Shown one piece after another: positions 26,021 to 35,054 of a stretch of 64,000 nucleotides of DNA; positions within the stretch are counted from its first letter, which is position 1, and every line of letters begins with the position of its first letter. The translations under genes and the position numbers were made by a program. Below the pieces are notes generated by a model, which saw only the letters and a list, made by a program, of their open reading frames with translations, made no database searches and was not told the origin of the DNA. The DNA comes from Candidatus Merdivivens pullicola (GTDB taxonomy: Bacteria > Bacteroidota > Bacteroidia > Bacteroidales > UBA932). The stretch is from positions 1 to 64,000 of the forward strand of contig JADIMA010000045.1 of NCBI GenBank assembly GCA_017694945.1. Reading direction: 5' to 3'.

Positions 26021-26568
26021 TTTCCTGTCTTTCTAATCTTGTCCTGCAACCAGAGCCTTGCCCTGCTTAACTGGCTTCTGGATGTGTTTTCGCTTATTCC
26101 CAGCATTTCACCGATTTCCTTATGCGAGTACCCTTCAATCACATACAGGTTGAATACTATCCTGAAGCCGGAAGGAAGTCCGGCGACAAGTTCCAGCAGT
26201 TCCTTGTGGCTCATCTTTTCAATGGCGGATGTATCCCCGTTGTCGATGAATCTTATTCCGGTTATATCGTCACTGATTTTGAGCGGATCCTTTTTGCGAA
26301 GGTGCATGAGGGCCGTAGTGACGAAAATCCGTCTTACCCATCCTTCAAAAGACCCCCTCCCCTCAAAATTTCCGAGTTGGTTGAAAAGCGTTATAAAACC
26401 GTCCTGCAGCACATCTTCGGCGTCGTCCCTGTTCTTCATGTACCTTATGCACAAAGGGAGCATTTTGGGGGCGTAGGCCTCAAAAAGCTCTCGGTAGGCT
26501 CTCTTGTCTCGCGCAAGGCACCTGTTGATGAGTCTTTGTTCTTCGGGCCTGGGTACGCTCAATTCCAT
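26017..26568 (-). CDS. RNA polymerase ECF-type sigma-70 factor
   Basis: 183 residues. Region 2 is present (YRELFEAYAPKMLPLCIRYMKNRDDAEDVLQDGFITLFNQLGNF, then GSFEGWVRRIFVTTALMHLRK) and region 4 with its helix-turn-helix (LPSGFRIVFNLYVIEGYSHKEIGEMLGISENTSRSQLSRARLWL). It lacks regions 1 and 3, as ECF factors do. It redirects RNA polymerase to a small regulon, likely envelope-related. The next gene, overlapping by 4 bases, is a TM/barrel protein that may hold it inactive. The leader contains a TTCAATG-N3-CATTGAA palindrome. Confidence 0.93.
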   Translation of the reverse strand: MELSVPRPEEQRLINRCLARDKRAYRELFEAYAPKMLPLCIRYMKNRDDAEDVLQDGFITLFNQLGNFEGRGSFEGWVRRIFVTTALMHLRKKDPLKISDDITGIRFIDNGDTSAIEKMSHKELLELVAGLPSGFRIVFNLYVIEGYSHKEIGEMLGISENTSRSQLSRARLWLQDKIRKTGK

Positions 26569-26597
26569 AATGTCGCTCTATAGATGCGAAGCATGGC

Positions 26598-26614
26598 TTC
26601 AATGTTGCATTGAA
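26598..26614. promoter_or_regulatory. Palindromic site in the sigma-factor leader
   Basis: Perfect inverted repeat TTCAATG - TTG - CATTGAA between the -7 box and the start codon of the ECF sigma gene; operator-like. Confidence 0.35.
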
Positions 26615-26628
26615 ATGTTATCAGCCGT

Positions 26629-26636
26629 CAAAAATA
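26629..26636 (-). promoter_or_regulatory. -7 promoter box of the ECF sigma operon
   Basis: Minus strand TATTTTTG, a perfect TAnnTTTG, 60 bases before the sigma factor start. A second such box faces the other way 45 bases further on, for the TPR gene. Confidence 0.5.
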
Positions 26637-26680
26637 CGAAATTATCCTGTTGGAGCGATTATTGTATGGCGGATTAATCG

Positions 26681-26688
26681 TATTTTTG
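26681..26688 (+). promoter_or_regulatory. -7 promoter box of the TPR-envC unit
   Basis: TATTTTTG, a perfect TAnnTTTG, 18 bases before the TPR protein start. Confidence 0.5.
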
Positions 26689-26706
26689 TAAAAATATCAG
26701 ATACGC

Positions 26707-28428
26707 ATGAAGAAGTTGACATTCATTCTGGCGGCTCTTTTCCTGTTTGCTCTCTGCCCGTTCCGGGTTTCGGGCCAGGAGAAGGGCTATAATGATGAGG
26801 CAATGCTCGCCGAAGCGGTGACAAGATACAATAACGAGGATTTTTCAGGAGCGCACAGGATTCTTTCCCGTCTGTTGGAAAACAATCCGGACAATGATGC
26901 CGCCAACTACTACATGGGCCTTGTAAGATTCGTTCTCGGAAACACTTCCGGGGCGGAAGGTTCCTTGAAAAAGGCGGTTTCGCTGGATTCCGGCAATTTC
27001 TGGTACAGGTACAGGCTTGCCGTACTGTATGCACGCACAGACCGTCCGGAACTGACAATATCCATATATGAAAGGCTTCTGGAAGATTTTCCCAAGAAAA
27101 CGGAACTGTACTATACGCTCATAGACCTCTATACCCAGCAGGGACAGTACGATGACGCCCTTTCCACGTTGTCCCAGATAGAGACGGTGTTCGGTGAAAC
27201 CGATGCGACTGCATACGCCCGTTTCGATCTGATGAGGATGAAAGGCGATCCGAAGTCCGGCTACGAGTATTTGAAGAAATATAACGAAGGGCATGCTTCT
27301 TCCCGGATTTCGTCGCTTCTCGGGGATTACTATCTCAGCCGTTATGACAAGGATTCGGCAATGATCATGTATCAGGAAGCACTGGCCCTCGAACCGGATT
27401 TTCCCCCGGCGATACTTAGTGTCGCCGACATATACAGGATGGACAGCGATTACGGCAATTATTTTTCTTATATAAACCGTTTTCTTACAAATCCTTATAT
27501 CAGCACCCAGATAAAGAGCCGTTATATCAATGAAGCGTTTACGCCCAACGATCCTTATTTTCTCGAGGCTTTCATGCCGGAAATAGATACGTTGATGGAG
27601 AACACTCTGGCGGTCAGCATGAATGACTCTCTGATCAACATGGCGGCGGGTTATTATTATTTTTTCACTATGCGCCCTGACAGGGCGGCGTCCCTTTTCA
27701 GGGAAAATGTGAGGATGGCCGAAAACAGCAAGCCGGCGTGGAGCAATTATCTCATGATACTGTATTCGCTTCAGAGATGGGACGAGTATTATGCCGCCAC
27801 TTCCGATGCGGTGGCGCGTTTCGGCGACGATCCGCATTTTATCGAGCAGAGGGGCGTGGCCTGTATCATGAAAAACGATCTTGACGAGGCGTTCATTCAG
27901 TTCGACCGGCTGATAGCATTTGCCGGGGGGGATACTTCTGTCATAGCCGGTTCGTATTCGGTAATGGGGGACATCTGCCACCAGCAGGGCAATTCCAGGC
28001 AGGGCAACCGTTATTATGACAAGGCATTGAAACTGGAACCGGACAATCTTCCGGTACTTAACAACTATGCATATTATCTGAGTGTCGAGGGGAAGAACCT
28101 TAAAAAAGCCGCCGCAATGGGCAAGAAGTGCGTTGATGCAGAGCCGGACAACCCTACATATCTCGATACTTACGGATGGATCCTGCATCTGTTAGGCCGT
28201 TCTTACGAGGCAAAGGATCTGTTCCGCCATGCAATGCTGTACGGAGGGCGTGAAAGCGCGGTGGTGCTCGACCATTATGCGGAAATCCTTTATTCGCTTG
28301 GAGACAGGGATCTTGCGTTCCTGTACTGGCAGCAGGCAATAGAGAAGAACTCCGTATCCGGGGTTGAAGACCGCGTTCCCGGACTTGAGGAAAAAGTGGC
28401 ACGATACAAAGCCGGACAGAAAGACTGA
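26707..28428 (+). CDS. Exported tetratricopeptide-repeat protein
   Basis: 573 residues with a signal peptide (residues 4-22, KLTFILAALFLFALCPFRVSG). TPR units follow through most of the chain: EAVTRYNNEDFSGAHRILSRLLENNP, AANYYMGLVRFVLGNTSGAEGSLKKAV, WYRYRLAVLYARTDRPELTISIYERLL, YYTLIDLYTQQGQYDDALSTLSQ and, near the end, NYAYYLSVEGKNLKKAAAMGKKCV and YLDTYGWILHLLGRSYEAKDLFRHA. TPR arrays bind partner proteins, and no enzymatic domain is seen. The gene ends 1 base before the EnvC-like gene, so both are co-expressed; a scaffold role in envelope assembly or division is likely but unproved. Confidence 0.88.
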   Translation: MKKLTFILAALFLFALCPFRVSGQEKGYNDEAMLAEAVTRYNNEDFSGAHRILSRLLENNPDNDAANYYMGLVRFVLGNTSGAEGSLKKAVSLDSGNFWYRYRLAVLYARTDRPELTISIYERLLEDFPKKTELYYTLIDLYTQQGQYDDALSTLSQIETVFGETDATAYARFDLMRMKGDPKSGYEYLKKYNEGHASSRISSLLGDYYLSRYDKDSAMIMYQEALALEPDFPPAILSVADIYRMDSDYGNYFSYINRFLTNPYISTQIKSRYINEAFTPNDPYFLEAFMPEIDTLMENTLAVSMNDSLINMAAGYYYFFTMRPDRAASLFRENVRMAENSKPAWSNYLMILYSLQRWDEYYAATSDAVARFGDDPHFIEQRGVACIMKNDLDEAFIQFDRLIAFAGGDTSVIAGSYSVMGDICHQQGNSRQGNRYYDKALKLEPDNLPVLNNYAYYLSVEGKNLKKAAAMGKKCVDAEPDNPTYLDTYGWILHLLGRSYEAKDLFRHAMLYGGRESAVVLDHYAEILYSLGDRDLAFLYWQQAIEKNSVSGVEDRVPGLEEKVARYKAGQKD

Positions 28429-28429
28429 T

Positions 28430-29620
28430 ATGAGGTGTTCCATATACATAATCGTGGCATCGGTGTTTTTCCTGACGGTTTCGACCGCCCGTGTTTCGGC
28501 ACAGGATATCGAAGCCCATAAGGCCGAGAAAGCAAGGCTTGAAGAGGAGATAGCCCTTATCAACCGCCAGCTGGAGGCCAATACAAGCAGGCAGAAAGAC
28601 AATACGAGGCAGTTGCAACTGATACGCAGGAAGATAAACAACCGCCAGTCCATAGTCAATGAAATCGATGCGCAGATAAGGGATTATGATCTGTCGATAA
28701 CCCGCACGCGGCAGAAGATCAATGTCATGGAGGATGAAATGGATACCCTTGTGGTATATTATGAAAGGCTTGTGCGGGTGGCGTACAGGAACAGGGACTC
28801 CCGTCTTTGGTTTGCCTATATTCTGGCCGGGGACAATATTGTCCAGACATACAGGCGCTATATTTATTTCAAGAACCTTTCTACCAGTCTTGATTCAAGG
28901 GCTGAGGAGATAAAGGAACTCGAGAATTCGCTTACCCTGGAAAAAGAGAGGCTGGAGGTGCTCAGGAGCGAATCAGTTGATGCAAAAAACGACAGGATAA
29001 AGGAAATATCCGCATTAAGGGACGAAGAGGCGAATGCGCGCAAGGCCGAAGACCGTTTGAAAAAGGATCGCCGCAATTTTGAAAAGCAACTTGCGGAGAA
29101 GAACCGGCAGGTTGAAGCCTTGAATGCGGAAATAAAAAGGCTCGTCGAACTTGCAATGAAGGAGAAAGCAGGCGGCGGAGGAAAAGAGACGGCGAAAATC
29201 GATTACGCCTTGTCGGGGGAATTTTCAAAAAACAAGGGAAGGATACCGTGGCCTACGGATTCGCATGCTGTGATAGAAGGTTTCGGACAGCACTACCATC
29301 CTGTATTCAAAGGCGTGAAAATGCCGTATAATTACGGCGTGAACATAGTGACCGATACGAGGGCCGTAGTCCGTTGCGTGTTCGACGGGGTGGTGAAGCA
29401 GGTGGTAGTCATGCCGGGCTACAACCAGTGCGTGCTCGTCCAGCACGGGGACTATTTCACTTTCTATTGCAAACTCGGTTCTGTTTCCGTGAAGTCGGGA
29501 CAGGCAATAGAGGCCGGAGAGGTTTTAGGTACGGTCGATACGATCAATGGAGATACGATCTTCCATTTCCAGATATGGAACGGCCAGACCCCGCAGGATC
29601 CGGAACAATGGCTCCGGTAA
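28430..29620 (+). CDS. EnvC-like murein hydrolase activator with degenerate LytM domain
   Basis: 396 residues from ATG 28430, chosen because it starts a good signal peptide (MRCSIYIIVASVFFLTVSTARVSA) right after the TPR stop. Residues about 25-250 form two coiled-coil stretches rich in Glu, Arg and Lys. The C-terminal LytM/M23 domain (GFGQHYHPVFKGVKMPYNYGVNIVT ... CVFDGVVKQVVVMPGYNQCVLVQHG ... IFHFQIWNG) lacks the zinc ligands: HxxxD is replaced by YxxxN and HxH by FHF. Coiled coil plus dead LytM is the arrangement of EnvC, which activates cell-separating amidases instead of cutting murein itself. It forms a two-gene unit with the TPR protein. Confidence 0.88.
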   Translation: MRCSIYIIVASVFFLTVSTARVSAQDIEAHKAEKARLEEEIALINRQLEANTSRQKDNTRQLQLIRRKINNRQSIVNEIDAQIRDYDLSITRTRQKINVMEDEMDTLVVYYERLVRVAYRNRDSRLWFAYILAGDNIVQTYRRYIYFKNLSTSLDSRAEEIKELENSLTLEKERLEVLRSESVDAKNDRIKEISALRDEEANARKAEDRLKKDRRNFEKQLAEKNRQVEALNAEIKRLVELAMKEKAGGGGKETAKIDYALSGEFSKNKGRIPWPTDSHAVIEGFGQHYHPVFKGVKMPYNYGVNIVTDTRAVVRCVFDGVVKQVVVMPGYNQCVLVQHGDYFTFYCKLGSVSVKSGQAIEAGEVLGTVDTINGDTIFHFQIWNGQTPQDPEQWLR

Positions 29621-29650
29621 GGCGGATGCCTGAGGATTCCGCTGTCCGTG

Positions 29651-31342
29651 TCAAAGGCTGCTTCCGCCAATGAACTCCCTCATTATTGAAGTAGGGGGGA
29701 TTGCTCCCAATTCTTCGGGAGAGAGCGTTATCGTGTAATCGAGGAATTTCAAGAGGCGCACCGCTTCGGTGTATGCTTCCGATTTCGGTGAAATCCTTCT
29801 GAGCAGCGGGGCTACGTAATATTTAAGGGCCGGAAGTTCGAAAATCAATGCCGAGTTGAACATGGCATCCGCATTTTCCTGAAATGGAAAGATATTCCTT
29901 GTTTCGCCGGAACGGACGCTCGGCCAGCGGAGTATGGTATCTTCCGGGCTTACCCCTCTCGTCCTGCTGTCTCTCACTATGCGCCTGAGAAGACGGTTGT
30001 CGGATGTGGAAATATTGTTGTTCTCATCCAGGGACAGGGAAGTGAGGGCCGACGCATATACTTTGAAAATCCTGCCGGCATCGACTTCGGAAGTCATTTC
30101 AGGATTGAGCGCATGGATTCCTTCAATAATAAGGATGTCGTCGTCTTCCATTTTCAGCATGTCCCCGTGGTATTCCCGTTTGCCTGTGGCGAAATTGAAC
30201 CGTGGCATTTCGATTTCTTTGCCGTCGAGCAGGTCGTTGAGGTTTGAGTTGAGCAGTTTGAGATCCATCGCTTTCAGAGACTCGAAATCGTATTCCCCGT
30301 TTTCGTCAAGCGGGGTGAACTCCCTGTTGACGAAATAGTTGTCAAGTTCTATTACTACAGGGTTCAGTCCGAGTACCATGCATTGCAGGGCTATGCGTTT
30401 GGATGTAGTCGTCTTTGCGCTGCTCGACGGGCCGGCTATGGCGACGATGCGTATCTTGTCGCGGCGCGAATATATCATGTCGGCAATCTGCGCATATTTC
30501 CTTTCATGCAGGGCTTCGGAGATGTTTATAAGTTGACGTGCCTTCCCCTCAAGGATACATTTGTTCAGCGAACCGACTCCGGATACGCCCATTATATGGC
30601 ACCAGTCGGAGTTTTCTTTCAGTACGGAATACAGTTTGTCCTGCATTCTGAAAGCAGTGAGCCGTTCTGGGTCGTTTATGGAAGGCCATCTGATGCAGAA
30701 ACCGTCTCCGAAACGGTAAATGTCGTATGTGTCCAGTAAGCCGGACGACGGGGCGAGAGGCCCGTAAAATGTGTCCTGGTGTCCGTCAAATGTATAAATG
30801 GACGAGGTGAAGCGTCCGAGGCTTTCAAGGAGTTCAGCCTTTTGGGGTTGAAGGTTGGCATTGAATATCCTTGCCGCCTCTTCGGCCCCTGTCTTCCTTT
30901 TGATGAAAGGAATGTCGGCGGATATCAGCCGCTTGGCGGCCGTCCGTATGTCTTCGACGTCCCTGTCGTTTATTTTTACGATTACGGGTTTTTCTCCCGG
31001 GTTGCAGCCCGGTTCCCGTATTTCTGCATACAGTCCGTTGGGAAGCGAGTAGTCATAGGTCAGGCATTTGCCGGGAAAGATTTCGGATACGGCCCTTTGC
31101 ACCACGAAACACAGCGATCTCATGTATGTCCGCCTTCCGTCAGGGTGTGAGCGGTCGATGAATCTTATCCTTGAAGGTGCATAGAGCCGTCTGCCGAGTT
31201 CTTTCAGCATGTTGTTCTCCAAGGCTGCGATGACAGGGAAACGGCATTGGCAGCCTGTCATGGAAAGCAGTTCTGATATCCTGCTTCCCTCTTCTATGCG
31301 ATAATATTTCCCGTTATTTTCACAAAAGATGTCAAGTTCCAT
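29651..31342 (-). CDS. Nucleoside/uridine kinase-like protein with ThrRS-type N-terminal domains
   Basis: 563 residues. Residues 1-60 look like a TGS domain (MELDIFCENNGKYYRIEEGSR); residues about 60-200 resemble the editing-side domain of threonyl-tRNA synthetase (SLPNGLYAEIREPGCNPGEK, DIPFIKRKTGAEEAARIF). The C-terminal half is a phosphoribulokinase/uridine kinase P-loop domain with Walker A IAGPSSSAKTTTSKRIALQ and the DNYFVNREFTPLDENGEYDFESL and LIIEGIHALNP motifs. The family phosphorylates a nucleoside, probably uridine or cytidine, using ATP or GTP; the role of the tRNA-synthetase-like part is unknown. It starts 4 bases after uvrA and shares its operon. Confidence 0.88.
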   Translation of the reverse strand: MELDIFCENNGKYYRIEEGSRISELLSMTGCQCRFPVIAALENNMLKELGRRLYAPSRIRFIDRSHPDGRRTYMRSLCFVVQRAVSEIFPGKCLTYDYSLPNGLYAEIREPGCNPGEKPVIVKINDRDVEDIRTAAKRLISADIPFIKRKTGAEEAARIFNANLQPQKAELLESLGRFTSSIYTFDGHQDTFYGPLAPSSGLLDTYDIYRFGDGFCIRWPSINDPERLTAFRMQDKLYSVLKENSDWCHIMGVSGVGSLNKCILEGKARQLINISEALHERKYAQIADMIYSRRDKIRIVAIAGPSSSAKTTTSKRIALQCMVLGLNPVVIELDNYFVNREFTPLDENGEYDFESLKAMDLKLLNSNLNDLLDGKEIEMPRFNFATGKREYHGDMLKMEDDDILIIEGIHALNPEMTSEVDAGRIFKVYASALTSLSLDENNNISTSDNRLLRRIVRDSRTRGVSPEDTILRWPSVRSGETRNIFPFQENADAMFNSALIFELPALKYYVAPLLRRISPKSEAYTEAVRLLKFLDYTITLSPEELGAIPPTSIMREFIGGSSL

Positions 31343-31346
31343 AAAA

Positions 31347-34097
31347 TCATGTGTTTAATACTTCTTTCAGGTACGGGCCTGTTACTGATTCCGGATTGGC
31401 GGCTATGTCTTCCGGTTTTCCCCGGGCGACTATCCGTCCTCCTTTTTCGCCCCCTTCGGGCCCCATGTCGAAAATATAGTCCACGGATTTGAGCACGTCG
31501 AGGTTGTGTTCGATGATGATTACGGTGTTCCCCTGGTCAACGAGTTTCCCGAGTACTCCGAGAAGTATCTTGATGTCTTCGAAATGCAGTCCGGTGGTCG
31601 GTTCGTCCAATATGTATAATGTATTCCCTGTAGCCTTTCTTGAAAATTCGGCGGCAAGTTTCACCCTCTGGCTCTCGCCTCCGCTGAGGGTTACCGATGG
31701 TTGTCCCAGCCGTATGTATCCGAGACCTACATCGCAGAGCGCTTGCAGTTTGGGGGCAATCGAAGGAATGTTTTCGAAAAATTCCAGGGCTTCGGCGACG
31801 GACATTTCAAGTACGTCGTTGATGTTCTTCCCTTTATATTTTACCGCCAGAGTGTCCGGATTGTACCGTTTGCCGCCGCACTGTGGGCATGTCACGTTTA
31901 CGGACGGGAGGAAATTCATCTCTATGACCTTGATTCCTGCACCCTTGCACTCTTCGCATCTTCCTCCGCTTACGTTGAACGAAAACCGTCCTGCCTTGAA
32001 TCCTCTTATCTTGGCGTCGGGAGTGGATTCGAAAAGCCTGCGGATGTCATTGAATACATCTGTGTATGTGGCTGGATTGCTGCGTGCCGTCCTGCCTATG
32101 GGGCTCTGGTCTATTTCGACTAGTTTGTCTATGTTTTCAATACCGTTTATTCCGTCGTATTCAAGGGGGACGAGTCCGGAACGGTAAAATCTGTTGCTCA
32201 GTATGGGCATCAGTGTTTCTGTAATCAATGTCGATTTACCGCTTCCGCTGACTCCGCTTATACCCACGAAGCATCCGAGAGGTATGGATATGTCTATGTT
32301 TTTCAGATTGTTGCCCCTTGCTCCGCGAAGTTCCAGGAATGTCCCGTTTCCAAGTCTTCTTTTAGCAGGTATTTCAATCCGTTTGATCCCGTTCAGGTAA
32401 TCCAGGGTGGGTGTCGAAATGCCTTTGATGCCTGATACCGGCCCGTTGTACAGCACTTCGCCTCCATGTTCACCCGCTCCGGGCCCCATGTCTATAAGCC
32501 AGTCGGCGCTTTCCATCATTTCCTCGTCATGCTCGACGACCATGACTGAGTTGCCTTCGTCGCGGAGTTTTTTCAGGGAATTGATGAGTTTGCGGTTGTC
32601 CCTGTAGTGCAGTCCGATACTCGGCTCGTCAAGGATGTACAGTACGTTTACAAGTTTGGAGCCTATCTGTGTCGCCAGTCTTATGCGCTGGCTTTCTCCT
32701 CCGGACAGGGAAGATGCCGCCCTGGACAGTGTAAGGTACTCCAGGCCTACGTCCATGAGGAAGCCTACCCTGTCGTTCAGTTCCTTGAGTATGTCTCTTG
32801 CTATCGCCGCCTGTTTGGGTGAGAGTTTCCCGGGAAGTGCCAGCAGCCATTTCTGCAACTCCGAAATTTCCATCTCTGAAACTTCGCAGATGTCCTTGCC
32901 GTCTATCTTGAACAGCAGGCTTTCTTCGTTAAGTCTTTTTCCGTGGCATACAGGGCATTCTATGGTTTCCGTGATGTCGTCCATGACTCCTTTGAACGTT
33001 ACCATTTCGGAGTTTGCCCCGCTTCCGATTCTGAAAAGTTCGTCCGAACCGTATATCAGGAGTGAAAGCGCGTCTTTCGGGATTTCATCGATAGGGTCGA
33101 ACAGCGAGAAACCGTATTTGTTCGCAATTGAGCGTATGATGTCGAATTTTTTGTTTTCGCGCACCTTGCCCAGCGGGATGATGCCTCCGTCGGCGATTGA
33201 TTTGGTCTTATCAGGGATTATGCTGTCTATCTGTACGTTGCGTATTCTCCCGAGTCCCTTGCAGTTAGGGCAGTAGCCGCGAGGGGAGTTGAATGAAAAT
33301 GTGTGCGGAGCGGGCTCGGGGAGTGAGATGCCGCTGTCCGGGCAGACGAGGTGCTTGGAAAAATACTGCATTTTCCCGTCGTCGGGGTTCATTACGGCAA
33401 GTTCGCCTTTGCCTTGGGCGAGGGCGGTGCTTACTGACTCGCGGATGCGTTTTTCGTCTTCATCCTTGGGCTTGAGTTTGTCAATGACGAGTTCTATGAA
33501 ATGCGGTTTGTACCTGTCCAGAGAGGATATTTCTTCAAGACGGACAATTTCGCCGTCTATGCGGGCCTCGTTGAATCCCTTTTTCCGCAATGAGGCTATC
33601 AGTTCCCTGTAATGCCCTTTCCTTCCCTTTACGAGAGGTGACAGAAGTATGCATTTGCTGCCTTTGAACCTTTCGATAATCAGTGATACTATCTGGGTGT
33701 CGGAGTATTTCACCATCTTCTTTCCGGTGGCCGGCGAATATGCTTCGGCGGCCTTTGCATAAAGCAGCCTGAGAAAGTCGTATATCTCGGTGGTCGTCCC
33801 TACTGTGGAGCGCGGGTTGTTGCCTGTGGTCTTCTGCTCTATCGCGATGATGGGACTCAGGCCCTCGATGCTTTCCACGTCAGGTTTTTCCAGTATGCCC
33901 ATGAACTGCTTTGCATAGACGGAAAGGGTGTCCATGTACCTTCTCTGGCCTTCGGCGAATATGGTGTCGAATGCAAGAGACGATTTGCCGCTGCCGCTCA
34001 GTCCTGTAACCACTACGAGACTGTCCCTCGGGATTTCAAGGGAAATGTTTTTCAGGTTATGGGCCCGGGCCCCTGTTATCTTTATCGAGTCGTCCAA
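31347..34097 (-). CDS. uvrA: Excinuclease ABC subunit A
   Basis: 916 residues, standard for UvrA. Two ABC ATPase halves: Walker [21 protein letters not shown] and [18 protein letters not shown]; signatures [17 protein letters not shown] and [17 protein letters not shown]; Walker [11 protein letters not shown] and [10 protein letters not shown]. Zinc-binding Cys motifs are CPNC in the first half and CEEC...CPQC in the second, with a further CPVC pair. UvrA dimers scan DNA for bulky lesions and load UvrB for nucleotide excision repair. It lies between the hydrolase gene (12 bases upstream) and the nucleoside kinase (4 bases downstream), with the probable promoter ahead of the hydrolase gene partly provided by repeat copy B. 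Confidence 0.97.
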   Translation of the reverse strand: MDDSIKITGARAHNLKNISLEIPRDSLVVVTGLSGSGKSSLAFDTIFAEGQRRYMDTLSVYAKQFMGILEKPDVESIEGLSPIIAIEQKTTGNNPRSTVGTTTEIYDFLRLLYAKAAEAYSPATGKKMVKYSDTQIVSLIIERFKGSKCILLSPLVKGRKGHYRELIASLRKKGFNEARIDGEIVRLEEISSLDRYKPHFIELVIDKLKPKDEDEKRIRESVSTALAQGKGELAVMNPDDGKMQYFSKHLVCPDSGISLPEPAPHTFSFNSPRGYCPNCKGLGRIRNVQIDSIIPDKTKSIADGGIIPLGKVRENKKFDIIRSIANKYGFSLFDPIDEIPKDALSLLIYGSDELFRIGSGANSEMVTFKGVMDDITETIECPVCHGKRLNEESLLFKIDGKDICEVSEMEISELQKWLLALPGKLSPKQAAIARDILKELNDRVGFLMDVGLEYLTLSRAASSLSGGESQRIRLATQIGSKLVNVLYILDEPSIGLHYRDNRKLINSLKKLRDEGNSVMVVEHDEEMMESADWLIDMGPGAGEHGGEVLYNGPVSGIKGISTPTLDYLNGIKRIEIPAKRRLGNGTFLELRGARGNNLKNIDISIPLGCFVGISGVSGSGKSTLITETLMPILSNRFYRSGLVPLEYDGINGIENIDKLVEIDQSPIGRTARSNPATYTDVFNDIRRLFESTPDAKIRGFKAGRFSFNVSGGRCEECKGAGIKVIEMNFLPSVNVTCPQCGGKRYNPDTLAVKYKGKNINDVLEMSVAEALEFFENIPSIAPKLQALCDVGLGYIRLGQPSVTLSGGESQRVKLAAEFSRKATGNTLYILDEPTTGLHFEDIKILLGVLGKLVDQGNTVIIIEHNLDVLKSVDYIFDMGPEGGEKGGRIVARGKPEDIAANPESVTGPYLKEVLNT

Positions 34098-34109
34098 TGT
34101 GCCTCTGTC

Positions 34110-34754
34110 TTAAAACGGCTGGAGGAAAGGATTTTTGAGCCTTTCTTCGCCGATGGTGGTAGGATAGCCGTGCCCCGGAAGGACTTCGACATTGTCTCCA
34201 AGCGGAAGTATTTTTGTCATTATGCTTTTCATCAGAGCGTCGTAGTCTCCGGAAGGATGGTCTGTCCGGCCGATGCTCCCTGCAAAAAGCGTGTCACCCG
34301 ATATCAGGAAGTTGTTTTCTTTACTGAAAAAACAGACTCCGCCGCGCGTGTGGCCCGGGGTCGCTATTACTTTGAGTTCCGACTTGCCGAAAGTAACGGT
34401 GTCCCCGTCATGGATGTCGATTGTCCTGTCCGGCAATACGGGTGTTTCATATCCCATCATTTCACAGAATCTCGGGACAATTGCTTCCTGCTCTTTGTCG
34501 TCGGGATTGAGGCAGGTATCTATTCCCCACCGTCCGGTGACGAACCCGAGTCCCAGCACATGGTCGAAGTGCATGTGCGTAAGAAGGACTTTTACCGGTT
34601 TCAGGGAATTTTCGGTTATGAACTGTTCAAGACGTTTCTTTTCTGTATCGGTGTAGCAGCCGGGGTCTATTATTACCGCCTCTTTCGTTTCATCCCACAG
34701 GATCATGGTGCATTCCCGCAGGTCGTTGAAGTAAAATCGTTTTATTTCTATCAT
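34110..34754 (-). CDS. Metallo-beta-lactamase-fold hydrolase, glyoxalase II-like
   Basis: 214 residues from ATG 34754 ([12 protein letters not shown]). An in-frame ATG at 34826 would begin inside the repeat element and before the promoter, so it is rejected. Metal ligands are [13 protein letters not shown] (HxHxDH), the single His in [19 protein letters not shown] (bridging Asp) and the late VLPGHGYPT. This is the pattern of the small YcbL/glyoxalase-II-like branch that cleaves thioesters or related compounds in the cytosol. It is the first gene of the operon hydrolase - uvrA - nucleoside kinase. Confidence 0.9.
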   Translation of the reverse strand: MIEIKRFYFNDLRECTMILWDETKEAVIIDPGCYTDTEKKRLEQFITENSLKPVKVLLTHMHFDHVLGLGFVTGRWGIDTCLNPDDKEQEAIVPRFCEMMGYETPVLPDRTIDIHDGDTVTFGKSELKVIATPGHTRGGVCFFSKENNFLISGDTLFAGSIGRTDHPSGDYDALMKSIMTKILPLGDNVEVLPGHGYPTTIGEERLKNPFLQPF

Positions 34755-34775
34755 GATTTCCGATAAATAACATTC

Positions 34776-34806
34776 GCAAGTTATAAAAAAATTGATTATC
34801 CGCAAA
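34776..34806 (-). promoter_or_regulatory. Hybrid promoter of the hydrolase-uvrA operon, -33 inside repeat copy B
   Basis: Minus strand: TTTG (34806-34803), spacer of exactly 19 bases, then TAACTTGC (34783-34776), close to TAnnTTTG. The TTTG falls inside the left inverted repeat of element copy B (from 34794); the -7-like box lies outside it. The start codon is 22 bases further on. Confidence 0.45.
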
Positions 34807-34995
34807 ATGCCCCGCGTTGTATGCAAGGCCGCGCCCCGACTTAACTTTTGTTTTTGTAATTTATTGTAAATTAAATATTATTACAATAGTAATTTGCAAT
34901 ATATCAGTGTATTATGATATTCTTGAATTAAGTCGTACCGTGTTCCGAAGAAGGCGTATCCGGTTATTCTTCAAGGGGTATTTTTGCGGATAATC
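34794..34995. mobile_element. MITE-like inverted-repeat element, copy B (hairpin module missing)
   Basis: 202-base member of the family seen at 3-354 and 46305-46501. Left end GATTATCCGCAAAATGCCCC; right end 34972-34995 is CAAGGGGTATTTTTGCGG followed by ATAATC. It keeps the AT-rich core of copy A, with GGCCGCGCCCCGACTTAA at 34827-34844 pairing with only TTAAGTCG at 34928-34935, but lacks the GC-rich hairpin module. It fills most of the 300-base gap between the divergent hydrolase and deoxynucleoside kinase genes. The outward-facing right end carries TATTTTTG, a perfect -7 box. Confidence 0.72.
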
Positions 34996-35027
34996 GTTAG
35001 AAAATATGCAATTACAGCTTTTCTGGC

Positions 35028-35035
35028 TATATTTG
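35028..35035 (+). promoter_or_regulatory. -7 promoter box of the deoxynucleoside kinase gene
   Basis: TATATTTG, a perfect TAnnTTTG, 19 bases before the start codon and 32 bases outside repeat copy B. Confidence 0.5.
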
Positions 35036-35054
35036 TCATAAAAACGGTTTTGTC

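Noticed and set aside
26845..28188. 447-codon open frame opposite the TPR gene
   Set aside because: Antisense shadow of repeat-rich coding sequence; Ile/Arg/His-rich with no recognisable motif.
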